Source: Lachnospiraceae bacterium (GTDB taxonomy: Bacteria; Bacillota; Clostridia; Lachnospirales; Lachnospiraceae). Taken from it: a DNA stretch of 64,000 nucleotides. The notes beneath the pieces were generated by a model. That model had not been told where the DNA came from, ran no database searches, and was given only the letters and a program-made list of their open reading frames with translations. Positions 20,300-28,579 of the stretch are shown piece after piece. The stretch spans positions 1 to 64,000 of the forward strand of contig SVEN01000005.1 in assembly GCA_015057365.1 (NCBI GenBank), read 5' to 3'. How positions within the stretch are numbered: the stretch's first letter is position 1; each line of letters starts with the position of its first letter. Position numbers and translations under genes: made by a program.

Positions 20300-20328
20300 A
20301 TTATATACATATTTGGGAGATTTTTCAA
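20300..20328 (-). promoter_or_regulatory. Promoter of mbl and the rod genes
   Basis: Minus-strand TTGAAA (20323-20328) and TATAAT (20300-20305) are separated by 17 bases, about 50 bases before the mbl start. Confidence 0.7.
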
Positions 20329-20448
20329 AGCCTTTTTTAAAGAATATGATATTTTTTTACGTTATTTATTATATCGACCGAAAATCCACGTTTCTTCACC
20401 GTTTTTTCGACTATTTTTTTCAGCTTTTGTCGTTTTTTTCCTATGGTT

Positions 20449-20477
20449 TTGACAAGCCTTCCGGTCTATGTTACACT
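20449..20477 (+). promoter_or_regulatory. Promoter of the 163-residue membrane protein gene
   Basis: TTGACA (20449-20454) and TACACT (20472-20477) are 17 bases apart, 22 bases upstream of the start codon. Confidence 0.65.
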
Positions 20478-20499
20478 GATACAGAAAGGAGGTACGATT

Positions 20500-20991
20500 A
20501 TGGCTCATTCCACCCAAAACGAATCCGCAGCAGCACAACGCGACCGGCTTTTTACGCTTTGCCGTTTTCTTGGCATTCGCCTTTCTTATCGTATCATGCT
20601 CCTTCTTTTAGCCGGCACCGGTCTGCTTCTCACGGTACTCGGAAGGTCCCATTTCGCCCCGTACGGTATCGCTTTAATTTGCCTTCTGCTTCCGATTTTT
20701 ATCAGCGACACCGAAAAAGGACCGAAAGAAAAGGAGAACAGTGACCTTGCGCTGTCTGCATTATACAAGCGTTATCACTATTCTCCCGTTATGTATGCTT
20801 CTTACCGTATTACATATCTTCTCTGTATGTTACTGGTGTTTATATGGCACCTGACACAGGCCACACCGCTTACTCTGTTCGGCGTATCCGTCCCGCTCCT
20901 ATACTTAGCTTTCGGACTGGCTCTTTCCGCCGTTCTCGGCAGAATCCTGTTCTTCCTGTTTCACCGCAGACTAATGAACGGCATCCTATAG
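20500..20991 (+). CDS. Small membrane protein of unknown function
   Basis: I do not recognise this 163-residue protein. It has four hydrophobic segments in two pairs (about 30-48, 53-70, then about 105-123 and 127-150), with a charged stretch between them (DTEKGPKEKEN) and a short cytoplasmic-like N-terminus. The frame is open to 20443, but the ATG at 20500 follows AAAGGAGG and a good promoter. Its last 6 bases overlap the end of the convergent GGDEF-EAL gene. Confidence 0.7.
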   Translation: MAHSTQNESAAAQRDRLFTLCRFLGIRLSYRIMLLLLAGTGLLLTVLGRSHFAPYGIALICLLLPIFISDTEKGPKEKENSDLALSALYKRYHYSPVMYASYRITYLLCMLLVFIWHLTQATPLTLFGVSVPLLYLAFGLALSAVLGRILFFLFHRRLMNGIL

Positions 20992-23247
20992 ACTCTTATC
21001 GCTCTTGTACAAAAGCTCGAACTCCTTCATCGGCATCGGTCTTGCGTAGTAATAGCCCTGAATCATATCACACTTGGCATTCTGTAAAAACATCTTCTGG
21101 TCGGACGTCTCTACACCCTCTGCCAGTACTTCCATCTTCAAATCCTTTGCCATGGATATTACATGAGTAACGATTCTCTTGCCACGAGTCTCGTCTTCTC
21201 CGTCTTCACACTCCTCCAAAAATACCTTGTCCAGCTTTAATACATCCACCGGAAGTCTGCGCAAAAGATTCAGTGAAGAATAACCGGATCCGAAGTCATC
21301 CATGGATAACCGGAAGCCTGCCGCCTTAATCTCCGCCATAATCCGAAGTAAGTTCTCCGTCTCCTCATAAAACGCCGATTCGGTCAATTCAAACTCGATA
21401 TATTCCGGCGGAACATTGTGCATGCTTACCACCTCGGACAACCGTTTTACCAAATCCCGTTCATACAGATGAATTCTGGATAAATTCACCGAAATACAAA
21501 TCGGAGGCACTCCGTTCTTTATCCAGCTTTCAATCAACTCACATACTCTGTTCAACACATAAAGGTCTACTTCGGTTATAAATCCGTTACTTTCAAACAA
21601 CGGAACAAACAGGGCCGGGGACAGCATTCCTTTGACCGGATGAAGCCACCGCACCAGCGCCTCCGCCCCGATAATTTTCTCTGTCTCCACATCGTATTTC
21701 GGCTGGAAATAGACCAGAAAATCGCCGTTTACCAAAGCCTCTTCCGCTTCATACTCCAGCTCCTTTTCCTCTACCCTGCGCGCCTTCAACTTTTCATCGT
21801 AGAAGATAATTTCGTCCAACACGCTCTTTTTATTCTCGGCACGAGCCAGATTCGCATTTGCGCGTATGGCATTAATATCCTGCTTTTTGTCAATCCGGTA
21901 TACACCACAGGAGAATCTCAGAGAGCAAATATTCAAAACTTCCCCCGGTTTTCCGGGCTCCGTAATCTTCTTAAACAAATCATAAATACGAGTCTCCAGA
22001 TCCTTTTGCGTACCCCCGTCGATCAAAACCAACGCAAAATTGTCCGATGATATCCGAGCACACAATTCTCCCGGTTGTATAGAATCCTTCACATTCTTTG
22101 CGATATGATTCAACACCTTGTTGCCGTATTCATATCCGAACATCTCATTGATAAATTTAAAATTATCTACATCAAAGGTCACATACGCATAACGTTTCTC
22201 GCCCTTATCGATCAGTTCCTGGGCATCCATCTTATGCTTGGCCTTGGAAGGAAGTCCCGTTAGCTGATCTACATATGCCGTATTGTATATCTCTATGCGG
22301 TTCCGAATATACATTACCAATGCGGAAACGACCACTCCGACGATTAAAACAGCCATAGTCACCATCAAAAAATAAATGCGGTCCATGGACTGCCGGATTT
22401 CTTTTTCCACCACCTTCGAACTGGTCAGACGTACCACGAAAAATTCCTCATAGTCTTTCACCTTTGCCACAGCAAAATAGATCTCTTTTCCCGCCTTGTT
22501 CACAGCAGAGGCCACAGCACATCCCATAAGTTGTATTTCGTCATCAAACTGTTTTTTCGACTTCCAGGATTCTCCGTTTTGGAAAAATTCATCCCAAGAC
22601 ATGCCGTCCAAATAATTACCGAAATCATCTGCCATTAAAACCACTTTCCCGGAAGCATCCACTACCAGCTCGGTACCTTCCTGCGGCTTTACACTCAACA
22701 TTTCCAATAATTCTTCCCTGGAGGCCTTCGCAATGAGCACTCCGACCACTTCATCCTCATCCGTACACGGTACGAAAAATACTACGCCGTCGCCGGACAC
22801 ATCATCCACGGAACGGGCCACAACCTTTTTCCCTGCCATGGCCTCCTCAACATGCTTCGTCCGCGTATCCGGTATCACATCTCCCTCGTTGTCGTAATAT
22901 GTATAATTCGTATCTATCACCGCCAGATAATCCATTCCGTATCTGATTTTCGATGCTGCCAAAGTCTTTACCGCATCCGGACCGATTCCGCTGGTCTGAA
23001 CAATCATCTCCTGTATCGTATCCAGGACAGCAAGCTTATTTTCGATATCATTTGACACTTCATGAGCAGTCAACTGTACTTCCCAAAGCAGACTGTTCTC
23101 ACATTCCTCGACAAGACTCTTTCTCGTCTTATTTAAGCCTACCAGTATGCCGAAACCGATCACAATCAAAAAAAGGCTCAACAACAAAAGACCCGTCGTG
23201 TGTCTTTTCCTGTTTGCCTTCTTATCGGTCTTATAATCTCTGCTCAT
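20986..23247 (-). CDS. Cyclic-di-GMP phosphodiesterase: dCache sensor, degenerate GGDEF, EAL
   Basis: The 753-residue membrane protein has TM1 (about 19-38), a dCache-like extracellular sensor (about 40-288), TM2 (about 290-313), a GGDEF domain in which the signature is SSDNF (400-404), and an EAL domain (about 500-745). EAL residues are intact: E529-A-L, NLS, FELTES, DDFGSGYSSL, VLKLDK and EGVET. It should hydrolyse c-di-GMP in response to an outside ligand; the GGDEF part cannot synthesise c-di-GMP in the usual way but may bind GTP. It has its own promoter. Motility control is a likely role, given the flagellar genes nearby. Confidence 0.92.
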   Translation of the reverse strand: MSRDYKTDKKANRKRHTTGLLLLSLFLIVIGFGILVGLNKTRKSLVEECENSLLWEVQLTAHEVSNDIENKLAVLDTIQEMIVQTSGIGPDAVKTLAASKIRYGMDYLAVIDTNYTYYDNEGDVIPDTRTKHVEEAMAGKKVVARSVDDVSGDGVVFFVPCTDEDEVVGVLIAKASREELLEMLSVKPQEGTELVVDASGKVVLMADDFGNYLDGMSWDEFFQNGESWKSKKQFDDEIQLMGCAVASAVNKAGKEIYFAVAKVKDYEEFFVVRLTSSKVVEKEIRQSMDRIYFLMVTMAVLIVGVVVSALVMYIRNRIEIYNTAYVDQLTGLPSKAKHKMDAQELIDKGEKRYAYVTFDVDNFKFINEMFGYEYGNKVLNHIAKNVKDSIQPGELCARISSDNFALVLIDGGTQKDLETRIYDLFKKITEPGKPGEVLNICSLRFSCGVYRIDKKQDINAIRANANLARAENKKSVLDEIIFYDEKLKARRVEEKELEYEAEEALVNGDFLVYFQPKYDVETEKIIGAEALVRWLHPVKGMLSPALFVPLFESNGFITEVDLYVLNRVCELIESWIKNGVPPICISVNLSRIHLYERDLVKRLSEVVSMHNVPPEYIEFELTESAFYEETENLLRIMAEIKAAGFRLSMDDFGSGYSSLNLLRRLPVDVLKLDKVFLEECEDGEDETRGKRIVTHVISMAKDLKMEVLAEGVETSDQKMFLQNAKCDMIQGYYYARPMPMKEFELLYKSDKSL

Positions 23248-23346
23248 ACCTTATCCCCTGCTTCCGTGCATACGACTGTCGAGACATCTGTTGCTATAAA
23301 ATCGAACGAACACTCCCTGAAAAATTATACTTTGTCTATTTTGCTT

Positions 23347-23375
23347 ATTATACCATATTTTCACAAAAATTACAA
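23347..23375 (-). promoter_or_regulatory. Promoter of the GGDEF-EAL gene
   Basis: Minus-strand TTGTAA (23370-23375) and TATAAT (23347-23352) are separated by 17 bases. Confidence 0.65.
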
Positions 23376-23441
23376 GATTTATATGCGTATTTTTAGAAAA
23401 AGACAGGAACCCGTCGGACATCGGATACTTGTCTTTTATCT

Positions 23442-23813
23442 TTATTCGTTATTCTGTTTGTATTGTTCTACGCTGTCCTTTTGTACCTCCGCAATAACGG
23501 TACTCATCGTCTGCAACACTCTGACGTAATGGGCCGAATAATCTGCCGGCATTTCCTGAATTACACGATCCAACGGATTCTTAAGCTTTTCTTTCTTTAC
23601 CTTGCCCAAAATCAGATAATCCGGAGACAAATTACTGCTACTGCATATTTTATATATACTTTCCGCAGAAAGTCCCTTTTTTCCGGTTTCCGCCTCTGCA
23701 AGAAACTGCGGAGACAAACCGACCTGTTCCGAAAAAGACTCACGATTCATCCCGAGGCTTTCTCTGTATGCCCGTATTCTTCCGCCGATTGTTTCATTAA
23801 TCTTCTTCCCCAT
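23442..23813 (-). CDS. XRE-family transcriptional regulator
   Basis: The 123-residue protein has a Cro/C1 helix-turn-helix at about 10-65 (IRAYRESLGMNRESFSEQVG, LSAESIYKICSSSNLSPDYLI) and a helical C-terminus of about 50 residues that may mediate dimerisation. No sensor domain is seen. A long inverted repeat lies 76-116 bases upstream and is a candidate operator shared with divergent aroC. Its targets are unknown. Confidence 0.82.
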   Translation of the reverse strand: MGKKINETIGGRIRAYRESLGMNRESFSEQVGLSPQFLAEAETGKKGLSAESIYKICSSSNLSPDYLILGKVKKEKLKNPLDRVIQEMPADYSAHYVRVLQTMSTVIAEVQKDSVEQYKQNNE

Positions 23814-23888
23814 CGATTCGCTCCTTTCCGCATTTTATAAGGCTTTTTTCTTTCTTTTCCCCAATTGTACCTTTTTTATTCCGGATAT

Positions 23889-23929
23889 AACATAAGCTAT
23901 AGACGAACATCTACGCTATAGATTATGTT
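23889..23929. promoter_or_regulatory. Long inverted repeat between XRE gene and aroC
   Basis: AACATAA-G-CTATAG and CTATAG-A-TTATGTT form 13 matched pairs around a 13-base centre. No T-run follows on either strand, so a two-site operator is more likely than a terminator. Confidence 0.5.
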
Positions 23930-23967
23930 GTCGTGTAACGAATCAACGGACCGGCCCGTTTCGCCTC

Positions 23968-23996
23968 TTGCTTTTTTTATAGGTTTGGACTAAAAT
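23968..23996 (+). promoter_or_regulatory. Probable promoter of aroC
   Basis: TTGCTT (23968-23973) and TAAAAT (23991-23996) are 17 bases apart, 30 bases before the aroC start. Confidence 0.5.
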
Positions 23997-24026
23997 ATTT
24001 TTAGTATGCATTTCGGAGGTAATTAT

Positions 24027-25166
24027 ATGAACGGATCATCTTTCGGAACTTATTTTAAAATCACGACATTCGGCGAATCCCACGGTGCGGCACTGGGCGT
24101 TATCATTGACGGATGCCCGGCCGGGGTCCCGCTTTCCGCAGAATATATCCAGACCTTTTTAGACAGAAGAAAACCGGGACAGAATATCTATTCTACTCCA
24201 CGTAAAGAAAGCGACTCGGTAGAACTATTGTCCGGCGTGTTCGAAGGAAAAACTACAGGCACATCCATCGCCCTTTTAATCCGTAACGAATCCCAGCGTT
24301 CCGGCGACTATTCGGAGATTGCCTCCTACTACCGTCCGGGACATGCGGACTATACCTTCGATGCCAAGTACGGCTTTCGGGATTACCGGGGCGGCGGACG
24401 TTCCTCCGGCCGTGAAACCGCAGCCAGAGTAGCCGCAGGTGCCGTCGCCTGTGCGATGCTTGATACACTTGGAATTAAGGTGTGTGCTTATGCAAAGTCC
24501 ATAAACAAATATGTTTGTTATGATACTAAGGAATACTTGGCGGAGCGTTATACCCCGGAGGAGCTGGCTACCCTTCGTGATAAGAGTCCGCTTAACATGC
24601 CGGACCCGGATGCCTCCGCAAAAGCAGAAGACTATTTAGCAAAGTTACGTGAAGAACACAATTCTGCCGGCGGCACCGTCGAATGCGTCCTCACCGGACT
24701 TCCTGCGGGCCTCGGCGACCCGGTATTTGAAAAGTTCGACGCCCGTCTGGCCCATGCCATGCTGTCCATCGGTGCGGTCAAGGGCTTTGAGCTGGGCTCC
24801 GGCTTTGAGGCGGCGCTTCTTACCGGTACCGAGCAAAATGACTCGTTCTATACCGACGAAGCCGGCAAAATCAAAAAGCGCACCAACCGGGCCGGCGGCG
24901 TGCTGGGCGGTATGACCGACGGTTCGGATGTCCAGTTCCGCGTAGCAATCAAACCGACTCCGTCTGTCTATGCACCGCAGGAAACCGTAAAAAAAGACGG
25001 TTCATCCTATACCTGTCAAATCACCGGACGTCACGACCCGATTATCGTCTCCCGCGCGGTTGTGGTAGTGGAATGTATGGCCGCGCTTACCGCAGCGGAC
25101 GCGCTGCTTAGTAATTTAGGAAGTAAGTTAGATCATCTGCAAACTATCTACAAAACAGAAAAATAA
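24027..25166 (+). CDS. aroC: Chorismate synthase
   Basis: The enzyme makes chorismate from EPSP, the last step of the shikimate pathway, and needs reduced FMN. The 379-residue protein shows the three signatures: GESHGAALGVIIDGCPAG, the RGGGRSSGRETAARVAAGA region and RAGGVLGGMTDG; RHDPIIVSRAVVVVE closes the fold. The frame is open to 24006, but the ATG at 24027 follows CGGAGG. It is a single-gene unit; no other aro genes are near. A very strong terminator follows. Confidence 0.96.
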   Translation: MNGSSFGTYFKITTFGESHGAALGVIIDGCPAGVPLSAEYIQTFLDRRKPGQNIYSTPRKESDSVELLSGVFEGKTTGTSIALLIRNESQRSGDYSEIASYYRPGHADYTFDAKYGFRDYRGGGRSSGRETAARVAAGAVACAMLDTLGIKVCAYAKSINKYVCYDTKEYLAERYTPEELATLRDKSPLNMPDPDASAKAEDYLAKLREEHNSAGGTVECVLTGLPAGLGDPVFEKFDARLAHAMLSIGAVKGFELGSGFEAALLTGTEQNDSFYTDEAGKIKKRTNRAGGVLGGMTDGSDVQFRVAIKPTPSVYAPQETVKKDGSSYTCQITGRHDPIIVSRAVVVVECMAALTAADALLSNLGSKLDHLQTIYKTEK

Positions 25167-25201
25167 GCATTACAATGTTCGAATTAAAACAGGTACCAAA
25201 C

Positions 25202-25262
25202 ACACAAAAGAAGACCGACGAGAACCGTAAGGTTCTTGGTCGGTCTTCTTTTGTGTTCTTAT
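25202..25262 (+). terminator. Strong terminator after aroC
   Basis: An 18 bp perfect stem (ACACAAAAGAAGACCGAC and its complement) plus a 6 bp inner stem AGAACC/GGTTCT closes on GTAA and is followed by TCTT. Two smaller inverted repeats follow at 25265-25278 (CGCGGC/GCCGCG) and 25281-25305 (CTAACGG/CCGTTAG), before the converging XRE gene. Confidence 0.8.
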
Positions 25263-25307
25263 CGCGGCGACTGCCGCGGGCTAACGGGCACGTAGGGACC
25301 GTTAGAC

Positions 25308-25988
25308 TCAGCTCGTTGCTATTTTAACTTTTATCTCTGCTACCTTTTCTGTCTTAAATTCCTTTCCCGCCATGATTACAACTCGTTCCTCCGAAAACTC
25401 CAACACCGGCACATCAATAAATTCCTTTTCCCGGAAAGACCAATCAATCAACTTCTCATCCACAAGCCATACGCTTCCTACTTTTCCTACAAAGAAGTTC
25501 CGATTCACCGACGGCCAATTCTCCTTCGCTACCGGTTTGCGCTCCTTCTCTTCTCTGATCGCTACAACGGTTGCTTTCCGTACCGCACCGACCTCAACCG
25601 TCTTTTTTTCCGGAATAACATAGAACATAAACTCCCTGTCTTCTCCTACAATATAACCGTCCACAAATCCGTTATTCCATCCTGAAAGCTCCACAGAACA
25701 TTTTTTTGAATAATATGTCTCCAAACTTCGCTCCTCCGGTATCGCATTATATCCCACCACATCACATGCTTCAACCGCCGGCTCATCCTCCTTGGGTTCT
25801 ACACCCAACAACTCATCTACGGATATCTGAAATAAAGCAGCCAATGCTTTCAAATTTTCAACATCCGGGGTTCCTTTTCCGGTCTCCCATTTTGCAACTG
25901 CCGACCTTGACACGCACAATCTCTCTGCCAGCTCCTCCTGGGACAAGGAAAGCTCCGCTCTCCTTTTTGCAATTATTACTCCTATCAT
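25308..25988 (-). CDS. XRE-family regulator with unknown C-terminal domain
   Basis: The 226-residue protein has an N-terminal helix-turn-helix (about 5-60; LSLSQEELAERLCVSRSAVAKWE) followed by a short acidic linker and about 140 residues rich in beta-strand patterns that I do not recognise. The frame is open to 26021, but the ATG at 25988 follows CGGAGG. No membrane segment is seen. The C-terminal part may sense a ligand or partner. The targets are unknown. Confidence 0.8.
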   Translation of the reverse strand: MIGVIIAKRRAELSLSQEELAERLCVSRSAVAKWETGKGTPDVENLKALAALFQISVDELLGVEPKEDEPAVEACDVVGYNAIPEERSLETYYSKKCSVELSGWNNGFVDGYIVGEDREFMFYVIPEKKTVEVGAVRKATVVAIREEKERKPVAKENWPSVNRNFFVGKVGSVWLVDEKLIDWSFREKEFIDVPVLEFSEERVVIMAGKEFKTEKVAEIKVKIATS

Positions 25989-26340
25989 AAGAAATCCTCC
26001 GATTTTGTATTTCGTGATCACACTATTACCTTACCCCAATCTGTCAAAGAACACAAGTTACTTTTTTGTTACGCTCCGTAACACCCCGTTCCATAACCGC
26101 TTTACATAACTTCCGGTTATAGCTCACTCACTTCGTTTTTCTACCCTTCTCCCCTCTCACCCCGCATTTTTCCTATATTTCTATAATTTTTTCCATTTTC
26201 CCCTTGCTTTCCTCTCACACCTCTGGTATAATTAAAATACATATTAAAGTTTCGTATCATAACTTTTAGTTATATCTGAGAGTATATTTTTCGTCCCCTT
26301 TTTTCGTGACCTTTGGGGACTCACATACAAAGGAGGGAAT
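25989..26340. other. 352-base intergenic region before a LysR gene
   Basis: The region holds the start signals of two divergent genes. It contains a short palindrome TGTTACG-CTC-CGTAACA (26067-26083), an inverted repeat ATAACCG/CGGTTAT (26093-26120), and the promoter at 26204-26232. The 26120-26200 stretch is pyrimidine-rich and codes for nothing I can support. Confidence 0.5.
26204..26232 (+). promoter_or_regulatory. Promoter of the LysR/membrane protein pair
   Basis: TTGCTT (26204-26209) and an exact TATAAT (26227-26232) are 17 bases apart. The predicted leader is about 100 bases. Confidence 0.75.
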
Positions 26341-27252
26341 ATGGAAGTCGAATCCGCCTTATCCTCCTACCGTATTTTTAACGCAGTCGCGGAAGCGGGC
26401 AATCTTTCCAAAGCCGCAAAAGACTTGTTTATCAGTCAGCCGGCCATCAGTAAGGCCGTCAGCAAGCTGGAGCAAAGCCTTTCGGTAAAGCTTTTCACCC
26501 GTAATTCCCGAGGCGTCAAACTGACGGAGGAGGGTGCCCTGCTGTACGAGTACACCTGCTCCGCGTTCGAGTCCTTACGTCGTGGAGAAGAAAGCATCAA
26601 AAAAATACACTCCCTCGGCATGGGCCATATCAAAATCGGAGTCAGCACTACTCTTTGCAAGCATCTGCTGCTCCCTTATTTACAAAACTTTATGAAAGCC
26701 TACCCACACATCAGGCTCAGCATCGAGTGCCATTCCACCAAAGAAACCATGGCGCTCTTGGAGGAAGGAAAGCTTGACATCGGATTGGTCGGAAAACAGT
26801 TCCGCAGTTTCGAATTCTTTCCGTTAAAAAGCATTCAGGACACCTTTGTTGCCAGTCCTACTTATCTTGCAAACCTCAAAGAACGTGAACCGGGACTTAC
26901 AAAAGATTCCGTTTCGCTTCTGCAACAGGCAAATCTCATGATGCTGGACGATAAAAACCTCTCCCGTCTGCATTTAGAGGACTATTTTTCAAAGTATAAC
27001 CTGCATCCCGGCCAGACCTTAGAGGTCAATAACATGGACCTGCTTATCGAGTTTTCCAAAATCGGCCTCGGCATAGGATGTGTCATCCGTGAATTTGTGG
27101 AAAAAGAATTGGCGGAAGGTTCTCTTGTAGAGCTTACCCTGCCTCATTCTCTTACCAAACGCACCGCAGGCTTTGCCTATAACAAGATCACTGCCCAAAA
27201 CGATTCCGTAAAACGGTTTATTGACTTTTACAAAGGAGAACAAAGCGAATGA
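26341..27252 (+). CDS. LysR-family transcriptional regulator
   Basis: The 303-residue protein has the LysR winged helix (residues 5-65; AGNLSKAAKDLFISQPAISKAVSKLE as guide, key residues A-K-A-A-K and Q-P-A-I-S) and a type 2 periplasmic-binding-like effector domain (about 95-298, starting HIKIGVSTTLCKHLLLPYL). ATG follows AAAGGAGG. Its final ATGA overlaps the start of the next gene, so the two are translationally coupled. The effector is unknown; the membrane partner suggests a signal linked to the cell surface. Confidence 0.9.
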   Translation: MEVESALSSYRIFNAVAEAGNLSKAAKDLFISQPAISKAVSKLEQSLSVKLFTRNSRGVKLTEEGALLYEYTCSAFESLRRGEESIKKIHSLGMGHIKIGVSTTLCKHLLLPYLQNFMKAYPHIRLSIECHSTKETMALLEEGKLDIGLVGKQFRSFEFFPLKSIQDTFVASPTYLANLKEREPGLTKDSVSLLQQANLMMLDDKNLSRLHLEDYFSKYNLHPGQTLEVNNMDLLIEFSKIGLGIGCVIREFVEKELAEGSLVELTLPHSLTKRTAGFAYNKITAQNDSVKRFIDFYKGEQSE

Positions 27253-28271
27253 TAAAAAAACTGACTCGTTTTGTCCGATATCGGGCAAAGCTCTTTCGTC
27301 GAAAGCTAAAACAGAGCCTCTATCACCTTCTGGTTGACATTCACGAAGGTGAAATTCGCATTTCCGCTTTCTATATTGTGTGTACACTATTTTTCCTGTT
27401 TTTATGTGTCGGATGCTTATTCCGCACCGATTTCAAAAAAGAAACCATTACAACCGAATCTGTTCTCGGCAGCGAACTGACCCATGCATTACGTCATACT
27501 GCAAACAACAACCGACGAACGGAAGCAACGGCTGATGTTACATTGTTCCTTCTTCCCGATGCGGAAGACGGCGATGCCCTATCCTCTTTTCTTGATGCCC
27601 CGCTCTACGGATTTTACCTGACCGGAAAGGAAGTCTCCTATTTACCGGAATTTTATGCTTCTCTTTCCGAGTCATTCGTAGCGGGCACCCCGTACATCGG
27701 CGGATTATCCTTTTCCTACAATCCGAAACGACTTATCTATAATCGGGCTACAGACATCACGCTTCTTACAAAGGAAGGCACCTACAGCCCTCTTTCGGAG
27801 GACACCTTATATTACGTGGTAGGTACGGATACCGTATTCAGTATGTTTTCCTACTTATCCGAGCGTACCTTCCATCTGATGGAAATCCAGCCAAAGGACG
27901 CTTCCGGCTCCCCGATTTCGGATTACTCTTGCGGATTGCTTCGAGGTGCAGACGGTATCCGGACGGTATCCGACGTCTACGGTTCCTACTTGACGTACGA
28001 AACTTCGTCCGCTACCCTTCAGAGCGCAAACGAAGTCTTCCTTTGCAGTTCCATAAACACTTTGGTTCTGTATTCACAGCTCAACATCGCCGGATATTTT
28101 CTGGTGGGTTGTGCGGTTCTCTTTGTAACGCTGGCTGCTGTTGTCCGTCCGCATTTGCATCGCACTTTGATCTGGTTCCGCCTTTTCCTGTTCCATCAAA
28201 AAAAGCGGGGCAAACTCTCCATCCGCGGCCGTATTTACGCCGCCCTCACCGCCAGACAAAGGGCCGCTTAA
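27249..28271 (+). CDS. Membrane protein with 5'-nucleotidase C-terminal-like ectodomain
   Basis: The 340-residue protein has a basic cytoplasmic start, TM1 (about 38-58), an extracellular region (about 60-278), TM2 (about 280-299) and a basic 40-residue cytoplasmic tail. The ectodomain contains GFYLTGKEVSYL, then YIGGLSFSYNPKR, RATDITL and LSEDTLYYVVGTD, which match the pattern of the 5'-nucleotidase C-terminal domain (PF02872), the substrate-specificity half of UshA-like enzymes. The metallophosphatase half is absent, so catalysis is unlikely; a nucleotide-binding sensor is possible. It overlaps the LysR stop by 4 bases. The domain call is from memory of the family and is moderately sure. 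Confidence 0.7.
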   Translation: MIKKLTRFVRYRAKLFRRKLKQSLYHLLVDIHEGEIRISAFYIVCTLFFLFLCVGCLFRTDFKKETITTESVLGSELTHALRHTANNNRRTEATADVTLFLLPDAEDGDALSSFLDAPLYGFYLTGKEVSYLPEFYASLSESFVAGTPYIGGLSFSYNPKRLIYNRATDITLLTKEGTYSPLSEDTLYYVVGTDTVFSMFSYLSERTFHLMEIQPKDASGSPISDYSCGLLRGADGIRTVSDVYGSYLTYETSSATLQSANEVFLCSSINTLVLYSQLNIAGYFLVGCAVLFVTLAAVVRPHLHRTLIWFRLFLFHQKKRGKLSIRGRIYAALTARQRAA

Positions 28272-28285
28272 TCTGACCTCCTCGC

Positions 28286-28340
28286 ACTGTCTTTCCGTTC
28301 TCTTTCCCATAAGGAACGGGAAGACAGTCTTTTTTATTTT
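28286..28340 (+). terminator. Terminator after the LysR/membrane pair
   Basis: ACTGTCTTTCCGTTC pairs with GAACGGGAAGACAGT (one T-G pair) and is followed by CTTTTTTATTTTT. Confidence 0.85.
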
Positions 28341-28400
28341 TCCTTTTCCCGTCTTGTACATGCAACAGGAAAATTATTTTTTAATTTTTAAAAAAAGTTG

Positions 28401-28429
28401 TTGACAGAATCCTAATCATAGGGTATAAT
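28401..28429 (+). promoter_or_regulatory. Promoter of tRNA-Gly
   Basis: Exact TTGACA (28401-28406) and exact TATAAT (28424-28429) with 17 bases between them, about 31 bases before the tRNA 5' end. Confidence 0.9.
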
Positions 28430-28459
28430 ACTCCTTGCTTGAAGAAAGCAATACACCAT

Positions 28460-28531
28460 GCGCAAGTGGCTCAGTGGTGGAGTATCGCCTTGCCAAGGCG
28501 AGGGTCGCGGGTTCGAATCCCGTCTTGCGCT
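28460..28531 (+). tRNA. tRNA-Gly (anticodon GCC)
   Basis: A complete cloverleaf can be drawn: acceptor GCGCAAG / CTTGCGC, D-arm with GCTCAGTGGTGGAGT, anticodon stem TCGCC / GGCGA with loop TTGCCAA (anticodon GCC), T-arm GCGGG-TTCGAAT-CCCGT, discriminator T. CCA is not encoded. It has its own consensus promoter and is followed closely by a terminator. The last 12 bases of the acceptor side recur at 28715-28726. Confidence 0.95.
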
Positions 28532-28538
28532 CTAAGAA

Positions 28539-28579
28539 AAAGAAAGAATCGTATCGTTGATACGGTTCTTTCTTTTTTT
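28539..28579 (+). terminator. Terminator after tRNA-Gly
   Basis: AAAGAAAGAA-T-CGTATC pairs with GATACG-G-TTCTTTCTTT around GTT and is followed by TTTTC. Confidence 0.85.
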
